Source: Paracoccaceae bacterium (GTDB taxonomy: Bacteria > Pseudomonadota > Alphaproteobacteria > Rhodobacterales > Rhodobacteraceae). Taken from it: 64,000 bases of DNA. Every line of letters begins with the position of its first letter. The stretch's first letter is position 1. Shown piece by piece: positions 1 through 9,465 of this stretch. Under the pieces are notes generated by a model. That model ran no database searches. It was not told where the DNA came from and was given only the letters and a program-made list of their open reading frames with translations. Location: NCBI GenBank assembly GCA_029246285.1, contig JAQWNW010000058.1, forward strand, positions 21,330-85,329, written 5' to 3'. The position numbers were made by a program, and so were the translations under genes.

Positions 1-2781
1 TTTAGGCTTAGCACCCATTAAAGCCATCGCTTGTGCAATATCATCCCCACCGGTTCGCATATTTGCAGTACCCCATGCAGTAATCAAAATAGATTTGGGC
101 CATTCTCCATTAGTTTGAAGATGTTTTTGTAAAAGTAGATTAGCAGACTTCCACCCTAGGGCCCATGCAGTTGGTGTGGGTACTGCTCGACTATCAACAC
201 TAAAAAAGTTACGTCCAGTAGGTAATACATCAAGCCGACCACGAGTGGGAGCGCCCGAAGATCCAGGCGGTATAAAATCACCATTCAAAGCATTCAATAT
301 ACCCAAATGCTCATTTGTGCCGCATGATCTCAAAAGTGGTCTTACTAGAGCTCTGATATAATTTAGGACCAAAAGAGTATTCTCACCTGAAAACTCTTCT
401 GATCCATCTATCAATTTTGAAGCAAAGTTTTCTAACCTCTCAATCGTATCTCCACAACTCCTCCAATTATCTGGTGAACAATTTTTTAGAACTTCTGGCT
501 TTGGACCCTTCCAGTTTTCAGCCATTTCGCAATCTAATGGATCAAATCCCAAATTCAAATCTTCAGCTAGGGCGACAATAAGAGAAGCATCTTTGTCTAT
601 CCCTTTTCCTCGAGGAATCCGTACTAGGGCTTGGATCAAATCCCTTTCGAAACGTCCAGTCGGTGATGAACCAAATATATGCAAACCATCTCTTATTTGA
701 GCTTCTTTTAAATCACATAAATATGAGTCTAATTTGGCTAAATTAGCGTCCACGTCATCTCCATTCATGCCCACATCAATATCTAAACCTGTCGCGCCGC
801 TCAAAGATATAATCTCTTCTCTTAAATGATTTATTCGCTTTGGATCGATCCCTGCTGCCTCGTAATACTCGTCAACCAAAGCCTCAAGCTCTTTAAGAGG
901 TCCATAAGTTTCTGCTCTCGTAAGTGGTGGAGTAAGGTGATCAATGATTACTGCACTTGATCGTCTTTTCGCCTGCGTACCCTCACCAGGATCATTAACA
1001 ATAAAAGGATATATATTTGGTACGGGTCCTAATGCTACTTCAGGAAAACAATTTTCCGATAATGCTAATGCCTTACCAGGCAACCATTCTAAATTTCCAT
1101 GTTTACCCATATGTATCAAGGCGTCACACTTAAATTCATTTCTAAGCCAAAAGTAAAATGCCAAGTAATTATGTGGAGGAACTAAATCAGGTGAATGGTA
1201 GGTGTCCTTTGGATCTATATTATAACCTCGCGCAGGTTGGATCCCGATTACTATATTTCCAAAGCCAATCACTGATAGTGCAAAACCACCCTCATCAATA
1301 AATGGATCACTTTCAGGCTCTCCCCAACGTTCTTCTATTAATTGTCTGACTTCAAAAGGTAAGGTTTTAAATACTGCTTTATATTTTTGTAGTGGAAACC
1401 TAACCCCACCCTGTTTTTCATGCCTATCTGTCAACCAATTTGTAGGGCCAGACATAATTTTATCCATTAAATCAGATGATGATTTTGGAATACGAGAAAC
1501 GCTATAACCATTCTTAAATAAGAACTTCATCAAATTAATCGTTGAAGCAGGCGTGTCCAAACCCACTCCATTAGCCAAACGACCATCTTTGTTAGGATAG
1601 TTAGCCAATATTATGCCAATTCTTTTTTCCGAAACATTTTTTTCTCTTAAACCAAGCCAAGAAGAAATTAATTTAGTTACAAATTCTATTCTGTTTCCAT
1701 TCGCTTGATAAGTGGCCAAAGAGCATTGAGTATGGGGATCATAAAAAGCTTCACCTTTGAATGAAATGGCTCTACTCAATACCCTACCGTCAACTTCAGG
1801 CAAAGCCACATTCATGGCTATATCTCTACCAGATAATCCACTGGTGCCATCTCGCCATGTTGCTTCTGAAGAACCTGAAAGTACTAATTGAAAAACCATC
1901 GAATTTTGAGTTTCTTCCATAACAAGCGGATTCATTTCGGAATTAAAACCAACTTCTTGATTAGGGGAGTTTGTAGAAAAACTTGTACAATTTAAGATTA
2001 ACGAAGGCGGAGCATCCCTAAAAAAATATTTTAGCGATGCTATTGAAACTGGGTCCTTGAGCGAAGTGACAAAAATTGGCATTGGGTTTAAACCATACTT
2101 GAGCATAGATTTAACCAACTTATTAATTGGGCTCAGTCCCCCCCCTTGAATTAATGCACGATAGAATATGATCGGGACAACTGGTGCTTTTGATATCCAG
2201 TTATCTTTCAAATTGGAAAATTCACTTATGCCCAATCCAGGCCAATAGGTTCCCGATCGTAAAAGAGGCTTCGCTCCCTCTGGTTTCTCACCATTCCCCA
2301 GCATTGAATTAGCATAAACCAGAGCGTTTGAAATGTTGTGGGCACCACCTTCAACAAAATAGGCTAGTAACGCTTCCCAATCATCTCTACTAACGGTTGA
2401 TAAGCGCCATAGCTCATCATCTGGCTTATCATCACCCGGTAAAGCTACAAATGGTATTCCCGCTTCAAAAAGTCTAGCTGAATATTGTTCAACGCCATAT
2501 TTCCAATAGCCCGCACCCCCTAGAATCCGTGCTACGACAAGCTTTGATCCTAATGCACATTGATCTAAATGCATATCAACTGACATAGGATGTCTCAAAT
2601 GCATCATATTCATTAATCTTAAAGTTGGTGATTTTGAATTTAAGGCTGTTCTAGATTCGGAAAGACAAACAAGCTCTGTATCAGCAGCTGAAATAAACAC
2701 CATATCAGCAGGTGTTTGACCCGGATCAACAGGCTCTAAACCATCATCGATTGTCCCTGGCTGTGCTGCAAGAAGATGCAT
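1..2781 (-). CDS. cobN: Cobaltochelatase subunit CobN (C-terminus beyond window)
   Basis: The reverse strand is open for 927 codons from an ATG at 2781 to the window edge, so the roughly last quarter of a usual ~1,250-residue CobN is missing. CobN is the large subunit of the ATP-dependent CobNST chelatase that puts Co2+ into hydrogenobyrinate a,c-diamide in the aerobic cobalamin pathway. Recognisable CobN stretches include PGDDKPDDELW, IIGIILANYPNKDGRLANGVGLDTP-like sequence around residue 400, HMGKHGNLEWLPGKA, and TAWGTANMRTGGDDIAQA near the edge. The ATG directly abuts the stop codon of the upstream acetyltransferase gene, so translation is likely coupled. It is the last visible gene of the riboswitch-led cobalt operon. 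Confidence 0.93.
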   Translation of the reverse strand, partial: MHLLAAQPGTIDDGLEPVDPGQTPADMVFISAADTELVCLSESRTALNSKSPTLRLMNMMHLRHPMSVDMHLDQCALGSKLVVARILGGAGYWKYGVEQYSARLFEAGIPFVALPGDDKPDDELWRLSTVSRDDWEALLAYFVEGGAHNISNALVYANSMLGNGEKPEGAKPLLRSGTYWPGLGISEFSNLKDNWISKAPVVPIIFYRALIQGGGLSPINKLVKSMLKYGLNPMPIFVTSLKDPVSIASLKYFFRDAPPSLILNCTSFSTNSPNQEVGFNSEMNPLVMEETQNSMVFQLVLSGSSEATWRDGTSGLSGRDIAMNVALPEVDGRVLSRAISFKGEAFYDPHTQCSLATYQANGNRIEFVTKLISSWLGLREKNVSEKRIGIILANYPNKDGRLANGVGLDTPASTINLMKFLFKNGYSVSRIPKSSSDLMDKIMSGPTNWLTDRHEKQGGVRFPLQKYKAVFKTLPFEVRQLIEERWGEPESDPFIDEGGFALSVIGFGNIVIGIQPARGYNIDPKDTYHSPDLVPPHNYLAFYFWLRNEFKCDALIHMGKHGNLEWLPGKALALSENCFPEVALGPVPNIYPFIVNDPGEGTQAKRRSSAVIIDHLTPPLTRAETYGPLKELEALVDEYYEAAGIDPKRINHLREEIISLSGATGLDIDVGMNGDDVDANLAKLDSYLCDLKEAQIRDGLHIFGSSPTGRFERDLIQALVRIPRGKGIDKDASLIVALAEDLNLGFDPLDCEMAENWKGPKPEVLKNCSPDNWRSCGDTIERLENFASKLIDGSEEFSGENTLLVLNYIRALVRPLLRSCGTNEHLGILNALNGDFIPPGSSGAPTRGRLDVLPTGRNFFSVDSRAVPTPTAWALGWKSANLLLQKHLQTNGEWPKSILITAWGTANMRTGGDDIAQAMALMGAKPK

Positions 2782-3240
2782 TTAAATACATTTTTCCATA
2801 TAGACGCTTGTTTCATTAGGAAAATAGTCTCCAAAACGATCACAAAAGGTAAATCCATTTTTTTTATAAAGATCCACAGCAGCATTTAACTCTAATCCAG
2901 TCTCTAATTTGACATATGATAATTTTTCAATTTTTGCCTGTATGATAACATGGTCTAACAATTTTTGCGCCACACCTTGGCCTCTTTGTTTTTCATCTAC
3001 AAACATTGCTTTCAATTCTGCGTAAGTCTCATTAATTGACAGAGCGGCACAACCAATAATTTTATCATTATCAGTTGCAACGTAGAATTTAACATTACTT
3101 TCACATAATTCGTCTACAGATAATGCATAGATATCATCTTGTGGAAATAATTTAGATAACAACTTATGACTGGCTTGTAACAAGCGAAAAGCTTCGGGGT
3201 GACGAGGATTACCATCAACAATAGCTAATCGATCTATCAT
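2782..3240 (-). CDS. GNAT-family N-acetyltransferase in the cobalt operon
   Basis: A 152-residue protein with the GNAT fold signature: a central strand of the form ELKAMFVDEKQRGQGVAQKLL, where RGQGVA is the acetyl-CoA pyrophosphate loop, followed by a C-terminal segment with GFTFCDRFGDY. It starts inside the end of cobW (ATGA overlap) and ends one base before cobN, so it is embedded in the cobalt/cobalamin operon. The substrate is unknown. Its position suggests a job linked to cobalamin or metal handling, but this is inference only; many GNATs sit as passengers in operons. Confidence 0.85.
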   Translation of the reverse strand: MIDRLAIVDGNPRHPEAFRLLQASHKLLSKLFPQDDIYALSVDELCESNVKFYVATDNDKIIGCAALSINETYAELKAMFVDEKQRGQGVAQKLLDHVIIQAKIEKLSYVKLETGLELNAAVDLYKKNGFTFCDRFGDYFPNETSVYMEKCI

Positions 3241-4292
3241 CTTATTAGTGCTTCTGTTATTTTCGATCGGCTCATACCTTTTTGACCTATTACGACAATC
3301 TTCGTTGCACGTTCCTCACTTATTCCAAATGCCTTATCAAAATACGACTCCACTCGAGGTCCAACAGCTTGAATCGTCAGTCTCAATGGTTTCCCCTTCA
3401 CAGCGACAAAGCCTTTCAATCGCAAAATATCATGTTGCTTTATCACTTTTACAACTTTTTGAGTAAAGATATTAACATCTTGGATTTCTTGCATCGCAAT
3501 TATAAAACTTTCAAAATCATCATGGTCATGGTCATCAGAACTGTGGTTGGAATCATCCTCATGATGATGGTGATGTAATTCGTGACGATTCTCTAAATCA
3601 TTCTCTGCCATCATCTTTTGTCCAAGGACAATATCCGCCGATAAAACACCCCTTTCTGATTTCAAAACTTGAACCCCATCTCTACTATCTTGTTTTAGTT
3701 GATCAACAAGATTATCTGCTTGATCATTAGTAAGCAAATCAGATTTATTTACGATAATCATATCCGCGCAAGCAATTTGATCCTCAAACAACTCAGACAA
3801 TGGGGTTTCATGATCCAAATTTTCGTCTGAAGCTCTCTGCATATCGACTGCTTCAATTGAATGTGCAAACCTCCCTTCGGTGACGGCTTTTCCATCAACA
3901 ACGGTAATAACACCATCAACTGTGACTTTAGTTTGAATCTCTGGCCATTTAAATGCCCGCACCAATGGTTGTGGTAATGCCAAACCACTTGTCTCTATTA
4001 TGATATGGTCAAATCGTGTCTCACGTTCGAGCAATTTCTGCATCGTCGGAATAAAATCGTCAGCAACAGTACAACAAATACATCCATTGGATAGCTCTAA
4101 GATATCTTCTTCATTACAAGCTTCATCACCGCACCCCTTAAGAATATCGCCATCTACTCCCAGATCTCCAAATTCATTAATTATTAAAGCTATTTTTCTT
4201 CCAGCAGCATTATTTACAAGATGCCTAATTAAAGTTGTTTTCCCCGCACCTAGAAATCCGGTTATCACGGTCGTTGGTATCTTATTAAGCAT
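3237..4292 (-). CDS. cobW: CobW-type GTPase metallochaperone (COG0523)
   Basis: A 351-residue G3E-family P-loop GTPase. The Walker A loop GFLGAGKTT lies at residues 12-20, the CxCC metal motif (CICC) at 71-74, and the guanine-specifying NKSD at about 182-185. A His/Asp-rich linker with a five-His run (residues about 237-258) precedes the C-terminal CobW_C domain. CobW proteins deliver metal, here most likely Co2+ for the CobNST chelatase. Its place between the CbtAB transporter genes and cobN, behind a B12 riboswitch, supports the cobalt assignment over the zinc-specific ZigA/YjiA branches. The start has a GGA-type ribosome site. Confidence 0.93.
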   Translation of the reverse strand: MLNKIPTTVITGFLGAGKTTLIRHLVNNAAGRKIALIINEFGDLGVDGDILKGCGDEACNEEDILELSNGCICCTVADDFIPTMQKLLERETRFDHIIIETSGLALPQPLVRAFKWPEIQTKVTVDGVITVVDGKAVTEGRFAHSIEAVDMQRASDENLDHETPLSELFEDQIACADMIIVNKSDLLTNDQADNLVDQLKQDSRDGVQVLKSERGVLSADIVLGQKMMAENDLENRHELHHHHHEDDSNHSSDDHDHDDFESFIIAMQEIQDVNIFTQKVVKVIKQHDILRLKGFVAVKGKPLRLTIQAVGPRVESYFDKAFGISEERATKIVVIGQKGMSRSKITEALIR

Positions 4293-4312
4293 ATTAATTT
4301 CCCTTACTATTT

Positions 4313-4561
4313 TTAAATACTAGGATAATGATGATCATTACTTACAAGAGAAAAACGATTATGACTTCCACAACCATATTCCATGTCCCCTTTTTCCTCT
4401 CTTAAATCTAACCGAGACTCCTCATGAATGATCTCGCTTTTGTGATCAGTATCATGATTATGAGTTTCGAAAGGCTTCCCAAACACAATGCCTAGAAAAT
4501 ATCCAAGCCCGACTAGAAAGAAACTTAATACAAAATATATAAATATTGACCTACTAGAAAT
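4313..4561 (-). CDS. Small His-rich single-pass membrane protein, probable ATT start
   Basis: The 261 bases between cbtA and cobW hold an 82-codon reading frame that ends at TAA 4313-4315. Residues about 5-27 form one hydrophobic helix (IFIYFVLSFFLVGLGYFLG). The tail is rich in His and acidic residues (THNHDTDHKSE, GCGSH, NDHHYPS). There is no ATG, GTG or TTG in the right place, but an ATT at 4561 is preceded by a perfect GGAGG seven bases upstream. The frame overlaps the last codons of cbtA by 8 bases, so initiation may be coupled. I infer a metal-binding accessory of the CbtAB cobalt system. I do not recognise a family. The alternative is non-coding sequence, but the helix plus His-tail layout and strong ribosome site argue against that. 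Confidence 0.6.
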   Translation of the reverse strand: MSSRSIFIYFVLSFFLVGLGYFLGIVFGKPFETHNHDTDHKSEIIHEESRLDLREEKGDMEYGCGSHNRFSLVSNDHHYPSI

Positions 4562-5228
4562 CTTCTTTCCTCCAAAAATAACCAGTCAAAAAACCTAGAG
4601 AGCTCCAAGTTACCAGTCCAATTGCCAAAGCTCGGGATGCAAAATGACTAGCAAGCTCTGGTGGTGTTGGACCAACAAATATTAAAGGCTGTGGTGCACC
4701 AATTATATGAGGTGTTAAAAGCAGAATAACTCCAACAACAATAAATATAAGTTTACCCCCGAAAGCGAGAATCCAGAAACCCAAACCCGTGGAGATTACA
4801 CAAAAAAACCACCAAATCTGTCTTGGTATTAATTCAGCCGCTGCAACCCCAGGTAACTCTGGTGGCAATCCAAATGCAGGAGATAATTGTACTGTCACAA
4901 AACCACAGATACCAAATAAAACAGCCCTTACATTATCAATTTGCAGATTTATAGAAGATGCATATGCAAGTAACGAAGTTAAGATAAAAGCATATCCAGT
5001 ATAGATCAAAGCGCTAAATAGAACACTCAGCGCATTTCGTTGAAAATCAAAAGTGAGGTTTAAATGAGACCCTGAGACACTACTGTTTCCAAAATGTGTT
5101 AAAGTTCCAGCCTCATACAACTCAGCGTGCAAAAGAATTGGTTGTAAAAATATTATTTGCATTGCCGCTGAAATTACGCCGGCTATAAAGCCTGCAAACA
5201 GGGCTATGGTTAAAATTCTTAAAAACAT
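4554..5228 (-). CDS. cbtA: Cobalt transporter subunit CbtA
   Basis: A 224-residue polytopic membrane protein with about six hydrophobic segments. It opens MFLRILTIALFAGFIAGV and carries the CbtA hallmark QLSPAFGLPPELPG (about residues 114-127), followed by a segment with RQIWW and a C-terminal pair of helices. CbtA and CbtB form a predicted cobalt uptake system found behind B12 riboswitches in alphaproteobacteria. It ends in TAG and overlaps the start of the small His-rich frame. A 131-base spacer without other features separates it from cbtB. Confidence 0.93.
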   Translation of the reverse strand: MFLRILTIALFAGFIAGVISAAMQIIFLQPILLHAELYEAGTLTHFGNSSVSGSHLNLTFDFQRNALSVLFSALIYTGYAFILTSLLAYASSINLQIDNVRAVLFGICGFVTVQLSPAFGLPPELPGVAAAELIPRQIWWFFCVISTGLGFWILAFGGKLIFIVVGVILLLTPHIIGAPQPLIFVGPTPPELASHFASRALAIGLVTWSSLGFLTGYFWRKEDF

Positions 5229-5359
5229 CGGAAATCCCGTGGCTAAAAATATGAAAACTGCTTTTGACAGTATCGAAAACCAAATAAATAATTGGAAGAT
5301 ATATCCAACAAAGCAGTACCTAGGTTAACGGCCCACTCTATCTGTCAATCTATTAATTT

Positions 5360-5530
5360 TCAGTGGCAAGGAAAACCCGTGGTATGACGCACGTCGTGAG
5401 CGGCATCATGCAGGGCGCTGCCTTGAACGTGACCCGACACCGTGACAACAGCCAATCCCAATAAGGCAGCACAAATCATCCCAAGATATGTTGATCTAAC
5501 TGCAATATTATTTTTAATAGCGATATTCAT
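5360..5530 (-). CDS. cbtB: Cobalt transporter subunit CbtB
   Basis: A 56-residue protein with one transmembrane helix (STYLGMICAALLGLAVVTV) followed by a His-bearing tail, SALHDAAHDVRHTTGFPCH, which is typical of CbtB and thought to bind Co2+. I chose the ATG at 5530 rather than an upstream in-frame codon at 5551 because it has a GGAGAG ribosome site at good spacing and matches the usual ~60-residue family length. It is the first gene behind the cobalamin riboswitch. Its partner is cbtA. Confidence 0.9.
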   Translation of the reverse strand: MNIAIKNNIAVRSTYLGMICAALLGLAVVTVSGHVQGSALHDAAHDVRHTTGFPCH

Positions 5531-5577
5531 TTTTCTCTCCTCTTCCGTCACACCCGACAGATTGATAAATTTCTCGC

Positions 5578-5772
5578 TCCGGCTGGTTTCCTGACTTGCG
5601 TTTCAGTGCGCTTACCGACCTTCCCAGCTATCGCCAGTGGTTTTTCCGGTGCGCTATCCGCATACAGTCGCGGGGGCGGTTGCAGCTTTAAATCCCTAGA
5701 GACGGTTGACCATTACTGCATTCCCATTCAATCCCCAATAGCTTTGCTATTTTATGGGGAACCTTTGCACAA
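5578..5772 (-). promoter_or_regulatory. Cobalamin (B12) riboswitch
   Basis: Reading the minus strand, the leader has the conserved parts in order: a 5' AAAGGTTCC element, GGGAATGCAGTAATGG, the core CAACCGCCCCCGCGACTGT, CCACTG, GCTGGGAAGG, and the B12 box AGTCAGGAAACCAGCC, about 50 bases before the cbtB start. High adenosylcobalamin would switch off the cobalt uptake and chelation operon. The boundaries are approximate. Confidence 0.95.
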
Positions 5773-5867
5773 TCCTTCTGATCACTTAACCTTTCAGACG
5801 TCAAGTTAATTCAGGATATGTTTTAAAAATAATTTGAGTTTTTAATAACTAAAAACCGATAAAGTTA

Positions 5868-5920
5868 TTAGACAACCCAACAATATATGGTATAATAAGC
5901 AAATTAGAAGACGATATCGT
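5868..5920 (+). promoter_or_regulatory. Candidate sigma-70 promoter for smc with downstream palindrome
   Basis: TTAGAC (5868-5873) and TATAAT (5891-5896) are spaced 17 bases apart, pointing toward smc. Fifteen bases past the -10 lies a perfect 10-base palindrome ACGATATCGT (5911-5920), then a short inverted repeat GTAAT/ATTAC (5921-5934). The palindrome would sit at or just after the transcription start and may be an operator. The promoter is read from consensus only. Confidence 0.5.
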
Positions 5921-5987
5921 GTAATTGCTATTACAGAACGTGTAAAAATTTAAAACTAGGATCATAATATCAAATGTTAGGTAAAAT

Positions 5988-8900
5988 TTGCGATTTTCAC
6001 GATTAAGATTAAACGGCTTCAAAAGCTTTGTTGATCCGGTAGACCTATTAATTACTGATGGCCTTACTGGTGTGGTTGGTCCGAATGGTTGCGGTAAATC
6101 AAATTTATTAGAAGCTTTAAGATGGGTGATGGGTGAAAATCGACCAAAATCTATGCGCGGTAGCGGAATGGAGGACGTTATTTTTGCTGGAGCCGCGACA
6201 AGACCAGCACGTAATTTTGCAGAAGTATCTATACATATTGATAATAGTAAAAGAGAGGCTCCCTCTGCATTTAATAATCAAGACTCTTTAGAAATTATTA
6301 GACGTATCACGCGCGATGCTGGATCTGCCTACAAATCTAATGGAAAAGATATAAGGGCACGAGATATACAAATGTTGTTCGCGGATGCTTCAACAGGATC
6401 ACATTCACCAGCACTTGTTCGACAAGGGCAAATAGCAGAGTTGATAAATGCCAAGCCAAAATCCCGTCGAAGGATTCTCGAAGAAGCAGCAGGAATATCA
6501 GGGCTGTATCAGAGAAGGCACGAGGCTGAATTGAAACTCAATGCTTCTGAGACAAATCTTTCAAGAGTAGAAGATGTTCTCGAACAATTAAACAATCAAC
6601 TAACAGCGCTTGCTCGGCAAGCCAAACAAGCGATAAGATACAGAGAAATAAATGAACAACTTAGAAAGTTTGAAGGAATTTTATTATATGGGCTTTGGAA
6701 AGAGGCTGAGGAAGCTTTAAGAGAGGCAAGTCAAAAATTAACCGAATGCCTAAAAGAAGAAGCTGTTTTACAGTCCAAGGCAATGGAAACTCAAAAATTA
6801 AGGGAAGAAGCGGAAACCAAACTCCCCCCAATGCGAGAAGAACAAGCAAATTCGGCAGCTCTTTTTCAACGCTTAAAAATTCAAAAAGACTCAATTAAAA
6901 CAGAAGAAGAAAGAGCAGAACAAAATATTGAAACATTGAGAGCAACAATCACGCAATTAGAATTTGATACAAACCGTGAAAATATGCTCAATAAGGACGC
7001 AAAAGATACTCTTTCAAAATTAGGCAGCGAACAAAGTGAGCTCAATCATGAATTCAGCGATTTTGGCGAAAGATTAGTAAAAGCAGAAAAAGAAGCGAGA
7101 AGTTCTGCAGATATTCTTAGCAATGAAGAAGCGAAGTTTGATGAAAAAAATGAAGATATTGCTCGTCTTTCTGCAAAGCATCAATCCATACAGAGGCTTT
7201 TAAACGATGCCGAAGAAACCTCAAAAAGGAATGAGAAAGAAAGTTCCAAATTACTAGGATCAATCGATATATCTGAAAAAGCCTTAAGAGAGGCAAACTT
7301 AAACTTTTCTAAATGTCAGAAAGATCAAGAAAGAATAGCCAACAAGGTAAAAATTGCCGAAGAAGCGCTCGTAACCGCGGAACTAAACCGCGCTGAGATA
7401 CAAACACGTGAAGCTATTGCTCGAGCCGAAATGTCTGAAGCAGAAGGATCAGTTGCAACCTTAAGAGCAGAGGTCAAAACTCTTGAAAGAATGCTTGAGC
7501 GCGAAACTGATGAACAAGAGCGACTTTTAGATACAATTCAGGTACAAGATGGATTTGAAACTGCATTGGGCGCGGCATTATCAGATGACTTAAGCCTACC
7601 CGAAGTAACTCGCTTTGGATTGAGCGGTTGGTTCATGCTTCCAGATTACAAAACAGGGCCCAAGCTACCGAAGGGCGTAAAAGCTCTTAATGAATTCGTT
7701 AAAGCACCAAAAGTACTAAGTAGACGAATTTCACAAATTGGATTAGTTGATCAAAACAATGGGCATAAATTTCAAAGACTATTGGAACCTGGGCAAAGGC
7801 TCGTTTCTATAGAAGGAGACCTATGGCGTTGGGACGGATATGTCGCACACTCAGAAGACGCCCCTGGATCTACAGCCTTAAGACTAAAGCAAATTAATAG
7901 ATTAACCTTTCTAAGGCAAGATTTAGAAGAAGCTACATCTTTGGCAGATGGGTCTCAGAAAGCGCATGAATTGCTATACAAAGAACTAGTTTCAGCAACC
8001 AACACAGATAAAAATGCAAGAGAATACAGACGCCAAGCTGACAATGAATTAACGGAGAATAATCGAAGTTTATCTCGAAGTGAATCAGATCGTGATATTG
8101 CTTCAGGTAAATTAGATAATTTAAGATTGGCGTTATCTAGACATCAAGAGGCTTCAAATGACAGCCAATTGGAAATAAAAGAGGCCACAAAGTCATTAAA
8201 AAAATTAGAAAATCTAGAGCAAGCAAGAAGCGACTTAGAAGCTCTAAAATCATCTGTAGAGACCGCAAGAATTACAATGTTGACTAACAGGTCAAATTAC
8301 GACGACATCCGTCGTGAAGGAGAGGCGAGAAATAAAAGGCTCGTTGAGATAAAGGAAGAGCTAAATAGCTGGACTCAAAGATTACTAAATTCTGAAGAAC
8401 GAATTAAAGCCTTAACATTACGAAAATCAGAAACGGATGACGAATTAATTAAGGCAGAAAATTCTCCCAAAGAGATAATCGAAAAAGCCAGAAAACTAGA
8501 GGATCAATTAATAATTGCCGAACAAAATTTTAATGAAAAAAGCAATATTCTTATAACCAGTGAAAATAATTTACGTGATATCGAAAATGTTGAAAGAAAA
8601 ACAGAACGTCAAGCGTCGGAAGCGCGAGAAGCTCGTGCTCGTGCAGAAGCATTAAACGAAGGCGCTGAAAGTATTTTAAATGCAGCTCGAGAAAGAATTA
8701 AAGATGAATTAAACTTTACGCCTGAAGAATTACTTAACAAATTAGAAATTGATACAGAAAACCTTCCACTGGCTGAAAAAACAGAGATCGATGTACAACG
8801 CCTAAAAAGACAGCGAGAATCTTTGGGATCGGTTAACCTTAGAGCAGAGGAAGATGCAAACGAAGTAAGGATTGAATTTGAAACATTGCGCGATGAGAGT

Positions 8901-9443
8901 TCTGACCTAAAAGAAGCCATTAATAAGTTAAGAAATGGTATTGCTAGTTTAAATTCAGAAGGGAGAGAGAGATTACTTACCGCATTTGATGAAGTTAATA
9001 AGAATTTTGGAGTGCTTTTCAAACATTTATTTGGTGGTGGTGAAGCTAGTTTACTCTTAGTAGAAAGTGATGATCCACTCGAAGCAGGTCTGGAAATAAT
9101 GTGCCAACCACCTGGGAAAAAATTAAGTACTTTATCTTTATTGTCTGGTGGAGAACAGACCTTAACAGCACTATCTCTAATTTTTGCTGTATTCCTTGCG
9201 AATCCTTCACCCATTTGCGTTTTAGATGAAGTTGACGCTCCCTTAGATGATGCAAATGTTACACGCTTTTGCGATCTTCTCGATGAAATGACACGACGAA
9301 CTGATACGCGCTTTCTCATAATCACTCACCATGCCGTAACAATGGCTCGAATGGATCGCCTTTTTGGAGTAACGATGGCAGAGCCAGGCGTAAGTCAATT
9401 AGTATCAGTCGATCTACAAAATGCTGAAAGGCTTGTAGCCTAA
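5988..9443 (+). CDS. smc: Chromosome segregation ATPase SMC
   Basis: A 1,151-residue SMC of usual length. The N-terminal ATPase half has Walker A GPNGCGKSN (31-39). Two long Glu/Lys-rich coiled-coil arms flank a hinge near residues 520-650. The C-terminal half carries the ABC signature LSGGEQ (from 1052), Walker B ICVLDEVDA (about 1076-1084) and a D-loop. SMC works with ScpA and ScpB, which are not in this window, to compact and align replicated chromosomes. The start is TTG with a weak AGG ribosome site; the only nearby ATG is in another frame. It converges on serA with a 22-base gap. Confidence 0.97.
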   Translation: MRFSRLRLNGFKSFVDPVDLLITDGLTGVVGPNGCGKSNLLEALRWVMGENRPKSMRGSGMEDVIFAGAATRPARNFAEVSIHIDNSKREAPSAFNNQDSLEIIRRITRDAGSAYKSNGKDIRARDIQMLFADASTGSHSPALVRQGQIAELINAKPKSRRRILEEAAGISGLYQRRHEAELKLNASETNLSRVEDVLEQLNNQLTALARQAKQAIRYREINEQLRKFEGILLYGLWKEAEEALREASQKLTECLKEEAVLQSKAMETQKLREEAETKLPPMREEQANSAALFQRLKIQKDSIKTEEERAEQNIETLRATITQLEFDTNRENMLNKDAKDTLSKLGSEQSELNHEFSDFGERLVKAEKEARSSADILSNEEAKFDEKNEDIARLSAKHQSIQRLLNDAEETSKRNEKESSKLLGSIDISEKALREANLNFSKCQKDQERIANKVKIAEEALVTAELNRAEIQTREAIARAEMSEAEGSVATLRAEVKTLERMLERETDEQERLLDTIQVQDGFETALGAALSDDLSLPEVTRFGLSGWFMLPDYKTGPKLPKGVKALNEFVKAPKVLSRRISQIGLVDQNNGHKFQRLLEPGQRLVSIEGDLWRWDGYVAHSEDAPGSTALRLKQINRLTFLRQDLEEATSLADGSQKAHELLYKELVSATNTDKNAREYRRQADNELTENNRSLSRSESDRDIASGKLDNLRLALSRHQEASNDSQLEIKEATKSLKKLENLEQARSDLEALKSSVETARITMLTNRSNYDDIRREGEARNKRLVEIKEELNSWTQRLLNSEERIKALTLRKSETDDELIKAENSPKEIIEKARKLEDQLIIAEQNFNEKSNILITSENNLRDIENVERKTERQASEAREARARAEALNEGAESILNAARERIKDELNFTPEELLNKLEIDTENLPLAEKTEIDVQRLKRQRESLGSVNLRAEEDANEVRIEFETLRDESSDLKEAINKLRNGIASLNSEGRERLLTAFDEVNKNFGVLFKHLFGGGEASLLLVESDDPLEAGLEIMCQPPGKKLSTLSLLSGGEQTLTALSLIFAVFLANPSPICVLDEVDAPLDDANVTRFCDLLDEMTRRTDTRFLIITHHAVTMARMDRLFGVTMAEPGVSQLVSVDLQNAERLVA

Positions 9444-9465
9444 AAAATATACGCTCAAATTACAG

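Noticed and set aside
5606..5809. A 67-residue plus-strand reading frame
   Set aside because: It lies over the cobalamin riboswitch on the other strand and has no protein-like features.
8609..9325. A 238-residue reading frame antisense to smc
   Set aside because: It is Ser/Lys-rich low-complexity sequence mirrored from the SMC coiled coil and head, a shadow frame.
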